Source of the DNA: Ardenticatenaceae bacterium
GTDB taxonomy: Bacteria; Chloroflexota; Anaerolineae; Promineifilales; Promineifilaceae
Assembly (NCBI GenBank): GCA_030065875.1
Contig: JASJCR010000076.1
Span: 1 to 49,093 of the forward strand
Direction: 5' to 3'
DNA: 49,093 nt
Part shown: piece by piece, positions 16,165 to 25,012 of the stretch
Numbering within the stretch: position 1 is the stretch's first letter
Layout: every line of letters begins with the position of its first letter
The notes under the pieces: generated by a model
What the model was told of the DNA's origin: nothing
Databases searched by the model: none
What the model saw: only the letters and a program-made list of their open reading frames with translations
Program-made: the position numbers and the translations under genes

Positions 16165-17547
16165 TTAACTTCCTGGCCGTTGTGGGACCGATGCCGGCTG
16201 GGCATATGGACCGTTACGCAAATCATCAAAGTAGCCGTTAGACACCAGGCCGCCATATGAGAAAATGGCGTGACCGGCCGTGCCGAGTTCGCGCGCCCTG
16301 TTGATTCGCTGTTCGATTTCGCTAAAAGAGCAGTATCCGCTGCCGATACCGGGCACGATTAGACCGCTACCGCGTTCGTTTTGGAAATCCTGGACCAGGG
16401 TGCTCCAGCGGGAATAGGTCCAAAAGCTGTCGTCGGGGCACTCAAAGCTACCGGGATAGATCATCGGTGAGATCGAGTCGATATACTCACCCTGAACCCA
16501 CGCTTTTGAATCTTGATAGTAGTGATGATACCCTTGCGTCGCTCCCCAGCCCCATTTGTCTGCGTGGATTGGCCAGACGGCCGCGGAGAGCCATAAATTA
16601 TTTTTGAGCGGCCGGACCTGAGTATAAAATTTGTAAACGGTGCCGTTTACCTGGCGACGCTGCCAATCTTCACGGGTATATTGATCTTTCTCCACCTCAT
16701 AAGCCGCATTGCTAACCGGGTCGTAAGAAGCGGATGATTGGCCGTAGCGAATATGGTCGAGATGAATGCCGTCAATTTGATAGCGATTAACCAAATCGGT
16801 GGCCACGGCGATGACGTGATTGTCAAAATAAACCGATGCCGGTGTCGCCCGCAGATAGTCGTTGCACAGCTGTGTACCCCACTGGCTCCACTGCAGCCCG
16901 TTGTTTTTTCCGTTGGTCGAGCCGTGAGCGGCGAGCAATTTGTGATAAAGATGTTGAGGCACGGTATTTGACGGTGGCGGGGTACAACCGGCCCAGACGG
17001 GATAAATATTGAGATAAGCATGGACCTGAATCCCTTTTGCATGCGCTTTTTCGATCAAACGGGCCAGTGGGTCCCAACCGGGGTTCTGTCCCAGCGTACC
17101 GGTCAGCCGTCTGGACCAAGGCTCTAAACCTGGAGTATAAAACGCATCTGCTTCCCCTCTTACTTGAAAGTATATGACGTTGAAGCCAGCATAAGCGGCA
17201 TTGTTGACAATTTCATCAATTTTATTGGGGTCTGCGCCGTTCCAGGAGGTCCAATCAAACCGAGAAACCCATAACCCGCGCACTTCAACCATTTGGCCAG
17301 GCTGTGTTGGAATTGGTGTTGGTTGGGGAGTTGATGTGGGTTGAGGGGTGGGAGACGGGGTTGGCGTTGGGGTGGGGTTAAGCTTTGCATAAGGTAAATA
17401 GCTTGTATTGTCCATGGCGCCAACATCAGCTGCTGGAGAGGGAGTTGGGGTTAGTAATGTTTGGGCGGTGACCAAAAATGACGTCGTCATGAATAGGATT
17501 ACGATTAAGGAGATTGCCAGGGCTCCAAGGGTTTTTGAGTGATGCAT
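16165..17547 (-). CDS. Secreted GHL10-type (YddW-like) glycosidase
   Basis: A 460-residue exported protein. A signal peptide (about residues 1-32) is followed by SYLPYAKLN, a Thr/Pro repeat linker (about 60-85), then a TIM-barrel domain of the glycosyl hydrolase-like 10 family: VRGLWVSRFDWTSW, GFNVIYFQVRGEADAFY, GIQVHAYLNIYPVWAG, YQIDGIHLDHIRYG, ISPMIYPGSFECPD. Members are thought to act on cell-wall or environmental glycans; the exact substrate is unknown. I start at ATG 17547, six bases after AAAGGA, rather than at the first in-frame start at 17577. It converges with the preceding surface-protein gene. Confidence 0.86.
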   Translation of the reverse strand: MHHSKTLGALAISLIVILFMTTSFLVTAQTLLTPTPSPAADVGAMDNTSYLPYAKLNPTPTPTPSPTPQPTSTPQPTPIPTQPGQMVEVRGLWVSRFDWTSWNGADPNKIDEIVNNAAYAGFNVIYFQVRGEADAFYTPGLEPWSRRLTGTLGQNPGWDPLARLIEKAHAKGIQVHAYLNIYPVWAGCTPPPSNTVPQHLYHKLLAAHGSTNGKNNGLQWSQWGTQLCNDYLRATPASVYFDNHVIAVATDLVNRYQIDGIHLDHIRYGQSSASYDPVSNAAYEVEKDQYTREDWQRRQVNGTVYKFYTQVRPLKNNLWLSAAVWPIHADKWGWGATQGYHHYYQDSKAWVQGEYIDSISPMIYPGSFECPDDSFWTYSRWSTLVQDFQNERGSGLIVPGIGSGYCSFSEIEQRINRARELGTAGHAIFSYGGLVSNGYFDDLRNGPYAQPASVPQRPGS

Positions 17548-17896
17548 AACCATTCCTTTTATAACAAGAAGGCGCAAAAGGATTTTATCAAGTTAAAAAT
17601 AGATACTGCGCATTGATAAGATGATAGTAAACAAGGTGTTAGTGAGTGAGCCATCAAGGATCCGTTTAAATGCCGTGAATCGTTCATATTGGCCAAACTT
17701 TTCTCTCTGATACTCTGAGAGAAAAGTTAACGTTCCGTGAATTGTGTTTCAGAACACACCTTAATACTAGTATGCCCGATAAACTGACAACCGATGGATA
17801 GGTAAATAGTCACAAAAGGGGTCCCAGACCTCTTTTTTTTGGAAGAAAAGCTAAACAACAGGGTTGAAGAAGAAAGGATACTGAGGTTAGGAGCAC
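17548..17896. other. Divergent intergenic region with two hairpins
   Basis: No gene is seen. A perfect 12-bp inverted repeat lies at 17696-17707 and 17717-17728 (AACTTTTCTCTC and complement, 9-base loop) without a U-tract; it could be an operator. At 17817-17840 AGGGGT pairs with ACCTCT and is followed by a run of eight T, an intrinsic-terminator shape in the leader of the downstream gene. Confidence 0.5.
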
Positions 17897-19348
17897 ATGG
17901 TAAAAGGAAAATTTACGCTGCTACTATTAGGTGTAGTTCTAGGGGGAGTGGCCGCGCTTTATTCTGTTAACTTTGGCACCGGCTTGCCGATGGAAACCGC
18001 ATTTGCGGCCGCGCGCCAACAAAGTGCGGGAAGTGAAAAGGTTTATTTGCCCATTATTAAAGATTTCGATCCGGATGCCATTCCGGGGCTGCCACCTGGG
18101 TCATATTTCGAAAAATTTACCGGGGCACCGGCGAACGCCACACCCTGGAATGGGGATGGTCTTGATATCACGATTCACAATCGGGATCAGGATCAACTTT
18201 ATTCGATGACCCCTATGCAGGCTCAACATGGCGGTAATTGTTCCGGTCCAGACAACACTCATACGGTCAGCAACTACAATGATGTGGTTTTCCAATGTCG
18301 AAATCACCTCATGACGGCGACTTACGGCTTATCGGAGTATGGCGGGTATTCGATGATCTATCTGACCCCGGCTTACATCGTCGATACATCCGGTGATTTT
18401 ATGGTGTCTTTTGATGTCTCTACCTTTGTCACCAACCCTGGCCGAGATTGGATTGATTTGTGGATTTCTCCCTATGATGATAATTTGCAGCTGGCGCTAG
18501 ATGAATGGCTGCCTGATGTTCAGGGCGAACCGCGAAATGCCCTCCATTTTAAGCTCACTCAGGATTCCACCTGGTTTGTTGAGCAAATTCGCAACGGCAA
18601 TTTACAGGAATTAAACTCAAGTTATGTACGTCGTACAGACGCTGTGGAGCCATCTAAGTCGGTTCGCACAACGCATATGTTGATTGTTCAGGGGAACCGG
18701 ATGCGATTTGGCATACCGGACGAGGATATGTGGTGGTATGACGGCCCGGTACCGAGCTTTATTCGCAACTGGAACGGCGCTGTCGTACAAATTGGCCATC
18801 ACAGCTATACCCCAGACAAAGATTGTTCAGGGGCAGCCTGTGGACCGAATACATATCATTGGGACAACATCGCGGTTGGGCCAGGGCAGCACATGACGAT
18901 GATCAAAGCTGATAAGCGGCTGGTTTCCAATACGACAAACCACACCCTTGTCTTTGATGAGCCAGCTCCCGCCAATTCCCATCTGCGTTTTTCCGGCGTT
19001 GGGGAAGATTTGGAGGTCAGTTTTGACGGCGGCAGTACCTGGCAAAACGCCCAGCTCCAAAAGAGCCGTATCGGCCAGACTCGGGAACATTTTAAATCGT
19101 ACTGGACGCCGATCCCGGCCGGTACCACTTCGGTAAGGTTCAGAGGCGGCAACTGGTGGGGTGGCGAATGGGCCGCCCGAGATGCCACAATCTGGTCAAG
19201 GGTGGTGCCCTCAGGGGATCTTGGTTTTGATCCTTACTCGGCCGCTGGAAAGCCGATGTTTAGCCAAAGCATACCGGTTGACACACCTGCTTTTAACAAC
19301 GACCTATTTGACCAAATTGATGAACTGGGCGCCTTTTGTGAGAATTAA
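17897..19348 (+). CDS. Secreted protein of unknown function
   Basis: A 483-residue exported protein. A signal peptide covers about residues 1-37 (FTLLLLGVVLGGVAALYSV), followed by the segment KVYLPIIKDFDP. The mature part is rich in aromatic residues and Asp/Asn with patterns typical of lectin-like beta sandwiches (GDFMVSFDVSTFVTN, DWIDLWISPYDDNLQL, YHWDNIAVGPG) and a final SGVGEDLEVSFDGGSTWQNA module. I do not recognise a named family; a carbohydrate-binding or hydrolase-accessory role is possible. TAGGAGC precedes ATG 17897. A hairpin at 19355-19391 follows the stop. Confidence 0.75.
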   Translation: MVKGKFTLLLLGVVLGGVAALYSVNFGTGLPMETAFAAARQQSAGSEKVYLPIIKDFDPDAIPGLPPGSYFEKFTGAPANATPWNGDGLDITIHNRDQDQLYSMTPMQAQHGGNCSGPDNTHTVSNYNDVVFQCRNHLMTATYGLSEYGGYSMIYLTPAYIVDTSGDFMVSFDVSTFVTNPGRDWIDLWISPYDDNLQLALDEWLPDVQGEPRNALHFKLTQDSTWFVEQIRNGNLQELNSSYVRRTDAVEPSKSVRTTHMLIVQGNRMRFGIPDEDMWWYDGPVPSFIRNWNGAVVQIGHHSYTPDKDCSGAACGPNTYHWDNIAVGPGQHMTMIKADKRLVSNTTNHTLVFDEPAPANSHLRFSGVGEDLEVSFDGGSTWQNAQLQKSRIGQTREHFKSYWTPIPAGTTSVRFRGGNWWGGEWAARDATIWSRVVPSGDLGFDPYSAAGKPMFSQSIPVDTPAFNNDLFDQIDELGAFCEN

Positions 19349-19354
19349 GCAAGA

Positions 19355-19391
19355 TTAAAATTGCCCTCTTTCTATCAAGGAGGGATTTTAA
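19355..19391 (+). terminator. Hairpin after the secreted protein gene
   Basis: TTAAAAT 19355-19361 and CCCTC 19364-19368 pair with GAGGG 19380-19384 and ATTTTAA 19385-19391, with a two-base bulge. A likely terminator with only a short U-tract. Confidence 0.55.
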
Positions 19392-19419
19392 AAGTCGATC
19401 ACAATCTGATTGCGTACCT

Positions 19420-19446
19420 AAGGGCGAAGTCTTATACTTCGCCCTT
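19420..19446 (+). promoter_or_regulatory. Perfect hairpin touching the kynB start codon
   Basis: AAGGGCGAAGT (19420-19430) and ACTTCGCCCTT (19436-19446) form an 11-bp perfect stem with loop CTTAT. The stem ends on the base before ATG 19447 and occupies the place of the ribosome-binding site; no separate Shine-Dalgarno is visible. Confidence 0.6.
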
Positions 19447-20076
19447 ATGATTTATTATGATATTTCTCGGGCGCTCACTCCAGATATCGGCGTGTGGCCT
19501 GGGGATACCCCATTTCAACTCCAATCGATTCTAAAAATTAAAGAAGGATCATCGGTTAATTTAACGACGGTGACGATGAGCGCCCACACAGGCTCTCATG
19601 TGGACGCCCCGCTGCATTATTTAGCTGATGGGGTCTCCATTGAGCAGCTTGATTTGGCTCCCTTTTGGGGGCGGGCGCAGGTTGTGACGGTGAGTAAAGA
19701 GGCCGGCCCCCTTCTCCCGGCTGATTTTCACCATATTGATCTGGCCGCTGCTCCGCGTTTGTTAATCCACTCACCAGCCAGCCAAATCGCCCCGAACCTC
19801 TTTCCGGAACAATTTGTCTATCCTTCTCCTGAACTGGCAGATCATCTGAAAGAACAAGGAGTGATTCTGTTTGGCAACGATGGTCCCTCTATGGATCATC
19901 AGGAGAGCAAATCATTGCCAGGGCACAAAGCGCTTTTTGCCAACGGTATTGCCATCCTGGAAGGATTAGATCTATCTGCAGTGCCGGATGGGATATATGA
20001 GTTTGTCGCTTTGCCCCTAAAGATTGTAGCCGGCGATGGAAGCCCGGTTCGCGCCGCTTTACGCACGGTAAACTAG
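19447..20076 (+). CDS. kynB: Kynurenine formamidase (cyclase family)
   Basis: Hydrolyses N-formylkynurenine to kynurenine and formate in aerobic tryptophan breakdown. The 209-residue length is typical. The metal-binding signature HTGSHVDAPLH near residues 48-58 is intact, as is the second-site region GNDGPSMDHQESKSLPGH. Most KynB proteins begin, as here, with a short YYDISR(A/P)L strand. The gene is 19 bp before kynU, which strengthens the assignment. No tryptophan dioxygenase gene is in the window, so the first step must be encoded elsewhere. Confidence 0.88.
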   Translation: MIYYDISRALTPDIGVWPGDTPFQLQSILKIKEGSSVNLTTVTMSAHTGSHVDAPLHYLADGVSIEQLDLAPFWGRAQVVTVSKEAGPLLPADFHHIDLAAAPRLLIHSPASQIAPNLFPEQFVYPSPELADHLKEQGVILFGNDGPSMDHQESKSLPGHKALFANGIAILEGLDLSAVPDGIYEFVALPLKIVAGDGSPVRAALRTVN

Positions 20077-20095
20077 GCGGGAAAAAGTAAAAGTT

Positions 20096-21358
20096 ATGTC
20101 TGAATTAGATTCTGTTTCCGCTTATAATCTCGATGCTCAGGATCCCCTGGCCAACTACCGCGATCGGTTTGTCAACAAAGATCCGGAGTTAATTTATCTC
20201 GATGGAAATTCCCTCGGCCGGCTGCCGCGGGCAACGATCGGCCGCCTGCAGGATGTCATCGAAAAAGAGTGGGGGGATCGCCTGATTCGGGGATGGAATG
20301 AGGGGTGGTTTCGCCTTCAGGAGAGTGTCGGCGGCAAAATCGCCAAACTGATTGGCGCTGAACCTGATGAAGTTGTGGTGGCTGATTCTACATCGGTCAA
20401 TCTTTTTAAATTAACTCTGGCTGCCATACGGGCTCAAACCGGCCGGCATAAAATCATCACCGATGATTTAAACTTTCCCTCTGATCTGTATGTTTTACAA
20501 AGCACGGCCGATTTACAAAGTGGGTCTTACATCGAGCGTATCTCTTCTGAAGACGACATTCACGGCCCGACGGAGCAGATATCAAATGCGTTAAATGACG
20601 GGACCGCCTTGTTAACCCTTTCGCACGTCACGTTCAAAAGCGGCTTCATTTACAATATGGCTCTTTTGTCGCAGCAGGCCCGCGAGGTAGGGGCGTTAAC
20701 GCTGTGGGATTTGAGCCATTCGGCCGGTTCCATCGAGGTTAATCTCCGGGGGTCCGGGGCGGATTTAGCGGTTGGCTGTACCTATAAATATTTGAATGGA
20801 GGGCCTGGTGCGCCCGCCTTTTTATACGTGCGGCGTGAGCTGCAGGAGCGTCTGGGTAATCCGCTGGCCGGCTGGTTTGGGCAAAAAAATATGTTTGCCC
20901 TCGACCTGGATTACCAACCGGAAAGCGGGATTCGCCGCTTTTTAACCGGGACACCCACAATTTTGTCGCTGGCGGCCGTTGAAAACGGTGTTGATTTGCT
21001 CAATGAGGTGGGGATAGCCAATTTACGCAAAAAGTCGGTAGCTCAAACGGAGTACCTCATTCATTTGCACGACCGCTATTTGGCCCCTTTGGGATTCAAA
21101 GTCAACTCGCCCCGCAGCCCGCAGATGCGCGGCTCCCATGTGTCGATCGGTCATCCTGAAGGGTGGCGCATCAACCAGGCCTTAATCGAAGAGAAAAAGG
21201 TTTTGCCCGATTTTCGGGAGCCGGACAATTTGCGTTTGGGGATCGCCCCGATTTACACCACCTACGCGGATTTGTACACGGCCGTGATGCGGATTCGCTC
21301 CGTGGTTCAGGACGAACTTTATCTCAAATATGATGAAGCCCGGTCGGAAGTCACCTGA
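20096..21358 (+). CDS. kynU: Kynureninase
   Basis: PLP enzyme that cleaves kynurenine to anthranilate and alanine. The 420-residue protein has the conserved N-terminal YLDGNSLGRLP, the phosphate-binding VVADSTSVNLFKL, LWDLSHSAGSIEV with the cofactor-binding Asp, and the PLP lysine in GCTYKYLNGGPGAPAF. C-terminal SPRSPQMRGSHVSIGH is also family-typical. It is 19 bp downstream of kynB and 53 bp upstream of a metallo-hydrolase, with low-complexity spacer at its 3' end. Confidence 0.94.
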   Translation: MSELDSVSAYNLDAQDPLANYRDRFVNKDPELIYLDGNSLGRLPRATIGRLQDVIEKEWGDRLIRGWNEGWFRLQESVGGKIAKLIGAEPDEVVVADSTSVNLFKLTLAAIRAQTGRHKIITDDLNFPSDLYVLQSTADLQSGSYIERISSEDDIHGPTEQISNALNDGTALLTLSHVTFKSGFIYNMALLSQQAREVGALTLWDLSHSAGSIEVNLRGSGADLAVGCTYKYLNGGPGAPAFLYVRRELQERLGNPLAGWFGQKNMFALDLDYQPESGIRRFLTGTPTILSLAAVENGVDLLNEVGIANLRKKSVAQTEYLIHLHDRYLAPLGFKVNSPRSPQMRGSHVSIGHPEGWRINQALIEEKKVLPDFREPDNLRLGIAPIYTTYADLYTAVMRIRSVVQDELYLKYDEARSEVT

Positions 21359-21411
21359 TCAATTGTCAATAGTCAATGGTCAATTATCAATTACCAATAA
21401 CTGCGATCTAA

Positions 21412-22416
21412 ATGTCACATACCTTGTCCACGTATAAAAGTTCTGCCGGCCGGACCATTTACTCCTTTCCGGTCCAATCTTTCCCTCAATTGGCGACCAA
21501 CATTTACGTTATTGATGACGGGAGTCAGCTGATTTTAGTCGACTGCGGATCCGGTTTTGAGCGGTCAAACAAAGATTTACTGGCCGGTTTTGAGGCGATT
21601 TCCGAGGCGAAAGCCGTACCGGTTTCTCTTAAAGATATCGGCTTGATACTCATCACCCACGGTCATATGGATCACTTTGGCGGCCTGCCGTTTGTGCGCG
21701 AGTATACCGACGCCCCGATCGGCATCCATCAGCTCGATGTGCGGGTTCTCTCCCATTATGAAGAGCGGCGGATTGTGGCCGCCCGCATGCTCGACAGCTT
21801 TGCCGAGGCGGCCGGCGTATCAGAAAAGAAGCGCCACGATCTGATGGCGATGTACCTCTACGCCAAAGGCATTTATCGCTCGCTGCCGGTGCAGTTTTTG
21901 CTTGAAGAAGGTCAACCGGTTGCAGAAATTGATATTTACCATGCGCCGGGTCACTGCCCGGGGCAGGTTTGTCTGCAGGTGGATGATTTGCTTTTGACGG
22001 CCGATCATATTTTGAGCCGCATTACCCCGCACCAGGCCCCTGAAAGCATTACGCTAAATACCGGTCTGGGCCACTATCTCGATTCACTGGAGAAAATCGG
22101 CCGGATTGACGGCCTGCGGCTGGGGTTGGGTGGTCACGAAGATCCGATTGAAGATGTATACCAGCGGATTGCCGACATTCGGTCGTTTCACGAATCGCGA
22201 CTGGACAAGGTGCGCGAGATTTGCCAGGAGCCTAAAACGGTAGCTGAAGTGAGCAAAGAGCTCTTCGGCCGGCAGCACCACTATCACGTCTTGCTGGCGC
22301 TGGAAGAGACGGGGGCTCACGTGGAATATTTATATCTGCGAGGGGAGCTGGTAGCCGCCAACATCGATGAAATCGAGCAGCGGCCCCATCCGGTGATTCA
22401 GTATCAGTGTGTGTAA
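21412..22416 (+). CDS. Metallo-beta-lactamase-fold hydrolase
   Basis: A 334-residue cytoplasmic hydrolase. The metal motif HGHMDH is at about residues 82-87; the next histidine is in APGHCPGQ and the bridging Asp in LLTADHILS. A C-terminal winged-helix-like segment (AEVSKELFGRQHHYHVLLALEETGAHVEYL) resembles the LACTB2-type subfamily, which includes thioesterases and nucleases. The substrate cannot be inferred; position after kynBU might link it to aromatic degradation, but a low-complexity spacer separates them. Confidence 0.85.
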   Translation: MSHTLSTYKSSAGRTIYSFPVQSFPQLATNIYVIDDGSQLILVDCGSGFERSNKDLLAGFEAISEAKAVPVSLKDIGLILITHGHMDHFGGLPFVREYTDAPIGIHQLDVRVLSHYEERRIVAARMLDSFAEAAGVSEKKRHDLMAMYLYAKGIYRSLPVQFLLEEGQPVAEIDIYHAPGHCPGQVCLQVDDLLLTADHILSRITPHQAPESITLNTGLGHYLDSLEKIGRIDGLRLGLGGHEDPIEDVYQRIADIRSFHESRLDKVREICQEPKTVAEVSKELFGRQHHYHVLLALEETGAHVEYLYLRGELVAANIDEIEQRPHPVIQYQCV

Positions 22417-22463
22417 AAGGTGTAAGGGGTAAGGTGTAGGGTGTGAGGTGCAGGGTGTAAGGT
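22413..22463. repeat. GTGTAAGG low-complexity spacer
   Basis: Repeated GGTGTAAGG/GGTGTAGGG words fill the gap between convergent genes. Confidence 0.65.
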
Positions 22464-22892
22464 TTACGGAAGCCACTCTGCCAGCTGCTGCTGATGCAGT
22501 TTGTAATCGGCGATACGGCCGGGGAGCCAGCCGGTAACCCGAGGAAACATTTTCATCTCGGCGGTTACTGTCGCCAGCGATTCCTCCAGCTGAGAAAAAT
22601 TGGTTTGACACTCCGCCATGATCTCGTCCCAATTGTGATCGCGTCGCTTTTGGACTGACAACTCGTTAAATTGATGGACGTCCTGCGGAGGGGAAAAATT
22701 CACCGGGTCATTAATAAAGGTGTTTAGCAATTGATCCCAGCCGGTTAGATGGGCCGTCACGTCTTTGGGCGACCACACTCCGCACACGCCGGCGCGGCTT
22801 CGTTTGGCTGGATCAAGCTGCTGGGCGGTATTGATAAATAGGGTATGAGCTGATTTTAACTCGGCTAACAGCTGGCTGATCGTTGTATTCAT
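22464..22892 (-). CDS. DinB/ClbS-like four-helix protein
   Basis: A 142-residue protein resembling the ClbS/DfsB (DUF1706) branch of the DinB superfamily: SQLLAELKSAHTLFINTAQQL in helix 1, GVWSPKDVTAHLTGWDQLL in helix 2, and ADYKLHQQQLAEWL at the end. ClbS itself is a cyclopropane hydrolase that protects against colibactin; other members are uncharacterised. The usual WS.KD..AH..(G)W pattern is present. An in-frame TTG at 22904 is an alternative start. Divergent from the acetyltransferase gene, whose start codon is 14 bases away. Confidence 0.72.
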   Translation of the reverse strand: MNTTISQLLAELKSAHTLFINTAQQLDPAKRSRAGVCGVWSPKDVTAHLTGWDQLLNTFINDPVNFSPPQDVHQFNELSVQKRRDHNWDEIMAECQTNFSQLEESLATVTAEMKMFPRVTGWLPGRIADYKLHQQQLAEWLP

Positions 22893-22906
22893 AAAGGTGA
22901 TCAAAA

Positions 22907-23317
22907 ATGGTTCAGGTTACGTACAAAATGAATGTGGCTAATGTAGATTGGGACGAATTGAAGCACACCCTGGTCAGCGATCAATTTGATAATGGGCGCA
23001 CACCTGCCCAGTATAAAGCATCATTTGAAAAAAGCTATGTGGTGTGCATCGCCTACGTCGCGGGGAACATTGTCGGAACCGCTCGCGCCCTGTCGGATGG
23101 GGTGTGTAATGCATATATCGTCGACGTATGGACCCTCAGCGCCTTTCGCCGGCGGGGAATTGCCAAAAAGATGATGGAAAAAATCATGGCGCAGCTGCAG
23201 GGGCAGCACGTTTATTTATTTACTGATGACATGATGGCCTTTTATAAAACCCTTGGTTTTGAGGAGCAGCCGGTGGGGATGGGGAGGGTTGTGGGGGAGT
23301 GGCTGCTTAAAGAATAG
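22907..23317 (+). CDS. GNAT-family N-acetyltransferase
   Basis: A 136-residue single-domain acetyltransferase. The acetyl-CoA-binding motif A is VDVWTLSAFRRRGIAKKMM near residues 72-90, followed by HVYLFTDDMMAFYKTLGF, the common C-terminal GNAT pattern. The substrate is unknown. AAAGGTG precedes ATG 22907. The gene is divergent from the DinB-like gene with overlapping regulatory space, so expression may be linked. Confidence 0.85.
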   Translation: MVQVTYKMNVANVDWDELKHTLVSDQFDNGRTPAQYKASFEKSYVVCIAYVAGNIVGTARALSDGVCNAYIVDVWTLSAFRRRGIAKKMMEKIMAQLQGQHVYLFTDDMMAFYKTLGFEEQPVGMGRVVGEWLLKE

Positions 23318-23532
23318 TAGTATATTGGTTTATTAGTATATTAGTGTATTGGTTTATTCGTTATTGGTTATTATTTTATCGTGATATGTTGTTATGAGGG
23401 GATTAATTTTGGCCCAACATTCAATTTTCAATGGGGTCAAATATACTAATTCACCAATACACCAATAAACTAATAACCAATAACCAATACACCAATAACC
23501 AATAACCAACAATCCTCCCTTAAAATAATTCC
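23318..23532. repeat. Self-complementary low-complexity spacer
   Basis: Bases 23318-23372 read TATTGGTTTATTAGTATATT-type words and 23442-23515 read the complementary AATATACTAATTCACCAATA-type words, so the two halves can fold into a long imperfect hairpin around about 23373-23441. No gene is seen. Confidence 0.7.
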
Positions 23533-24615
23533 GTGACCTCAAAAATTGCTGACAAACTGCTTGACTGGTGGGATGATGGGCATGCTGATTTGCCGTGGCG
23601 CGGGCTGCGTGACCCGTATCCGATTTGGATTTCTGAAATTATGGCTCAGCAGACCCAGCTGGTGACCGTCATCCCTTATTATGAGCGCTGGATGGCCCGC
23701 TTTCCTTCGGTGGAAGCGCTGGCGGCCGCTCCGCTTGATGACGTGTTGAAGATGTGGGAAGGGTTGGGATATTACAGCCGGGCGCGCAACCTGCACGCGG
23801 CCGCGCAGGCGGTTGTCAATGAGTATGGGGGCAAGATCCCGCAGACGGCCGCCGAGTTGCAGCAGCTCAAAGGTATTGGCCGCTATACGGCCGGGGCGAT
23901 CGCCTCGATCTGTTTTGACGAGCCGGTTCCGGTCCTTGACGGCAACGTCATGCGCGTGCTTTCTCGCCTAGACGATATGGCGGATGACGTCACATCAGCC
24001 GCCACCAAGAAGCAGCTGTGGACGCGCGCGGCCGAGCTGGTGCCCGTGGAGCGCCCGGGGGAGTACAACCAGGCTTTGATGGAGCTCGGGCAGACGATTT
24101 GTACCCCCAAGTCACCCAAGTGTTTGCTGTGTCCGCTGCTTTCATTATGTAAAGCTAGAAAGGCCGGCACCCAACACGAACGGCCGGTCAAGCCCCCGCG
24201 TAAAAAGACCCCCCATTACGATGTGGTAGCCGGAGTCATATGGCAGCAAAAAATCGGTGATGGGCATTTCCTGATCGCCCAGCGGCCGCTCGACGGCTTG
24301 CTTGGCGGCCTATGGGAGTTCCCAGGAGGCAAAGTTGAAAATGGGGAAAGCCTCCCCGACGCGCTGATACGGGAAATCAAAGAAGAGCTGGCCATTGATA
24401 TTATCGTCCCACAAATGCGGCCGTTTACGATTGTCAAGCACGCTTACACCCATTTTCGCATTACCCTGCACGCCTATCACGCCCTCTATCAGAATGGGGA
24501 GGTGACCCACCTGGAGGTTAACGATCACGCTTGGGTTGACATAAACAGGGTTGAGAACTTTGCGTTTGCGGTGACCGACAGAAAGATCATTCAGCAGTTG
24601 GTCATTAGCCATTAG
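23533..24615 (+). CDS. mutY: Adenine DNA glycosylase MutY
   Basis: Removes adenine paired with 8-oxoguanine. The N-terminal glycosylase has LPWR near residue 20, the helix-hairpin-helix LKGIGRYTAGAIASI, catalytic Asp in PVLDGNVMRVLSR, and the [4Fe-4S] motif C-X6-C-X2-C-X5-C (CTPKSPKCLLCPLLSLC). The C-terminal MutY/NUDIX-like domain (about 230-355) even keeps a complete Nudix box, GGKVENGESLPDALIREIKE then ELAID, which is unusual since this domain usually only recognises 8-oxoG. Start is probably GTG 23533; the last codons overlap the spacer words. 360 residues, normal. Confidence 0.94.
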   Translation: MTSKIADKLLDWWDDGHADLPWRGLRDPYPIWISEIMAQQTQLVTVIPYYERWMARFPSVEALAAAPLDDVLKMWEGLGYYSRARNLHAAAQAVVNEYGGKIPQTAAELQQLKGIGRYTAGAIASICFDEPVPVLDGNVMRVLSRLDDMADDVTSAATKKQLWTRAAELVPVERPGEYNQALMELGQTICTPKSPKCLLCPLLSLCKARKAGTQHERPVKPPRKKTPHYDVVAGVIWQQKIGDGHFLIAQRPLDGLLGGLWEFPGGKVENGESLPDALIREIKEELAIDIIVPQMRPFTIVKHAYTHFRITLHAYHALYQNGEVTHLEVNDHAWVDINRVENFAFAVTDRKIIQQLVISH

Positions 24616-24625
24616 CTGCTTTCAC

Positions 24626-25012
24626 TCACCATATGATGTCTGGATAAAATTCGCGAATTTCTCGATCTGAAGTCACGAGAGGTACCTGGTTGATCATCGC
24701 CGTAGCCACAATGGTGCGATCAGCCGGATCGCGATGATCCCAATTTAGAGCCAGATTTTGGCGCCAGGTGGCCACATCTACCGACAGAATGTCGACGCGA
24801 TTCACCGTTTCTAGGCGGTTTGCATACGCTTCGATTGTGACCGGCAGCGCTAATTTTCCCCGCTTCATTTTAATGCCGATTTCCCAGATAGAAATGGCAC
24901 TGAGCAATATAACCTCTGCCTGCTCTAACGCCTGGGTCGCTTTGTCGGTAAGGCGGTCAGGGGCAACCGTCCAGTATAACAGGGCGGATGTATCCAGCAG
25001 GATGGTGCTCAT
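24626..25012 (-). CDS. vapC: PIN-domain toxin (VapC-like)
   Basis: A 128-residue PIN-domain RNase. The acidic residues of the active site are visible: Asp in LLDTSALL near residue 6, Glu in SIWEIGIK near 44, and Asp residues in HRDPADRTIVATA and LVTSDREI. The start is ATG 25012, which overlaps the antitoxin stop as ATGA, so translation is coupled. PIN toxins usually cleave tRNA or rRNA; the target here is unknown. Confidence 0.88.
   Translation of the reverse strand: MSTILLDTSALLYWTVAPDRLTDKATQALEQAEVILLSAISIWEIGIKMKRGKLALPVTIEAYANRLETVNRVDILSVDVATWRQNLALNWDHRDPADRTIVATAMINQVPLVTSDREIREFYPDIIW

Noticed and set aside
23318..23532. Insertion sequence or MITE
   Set aside because: The halves are complementary only as low-complexity words; there are no defined ends, target duplication or transposase.
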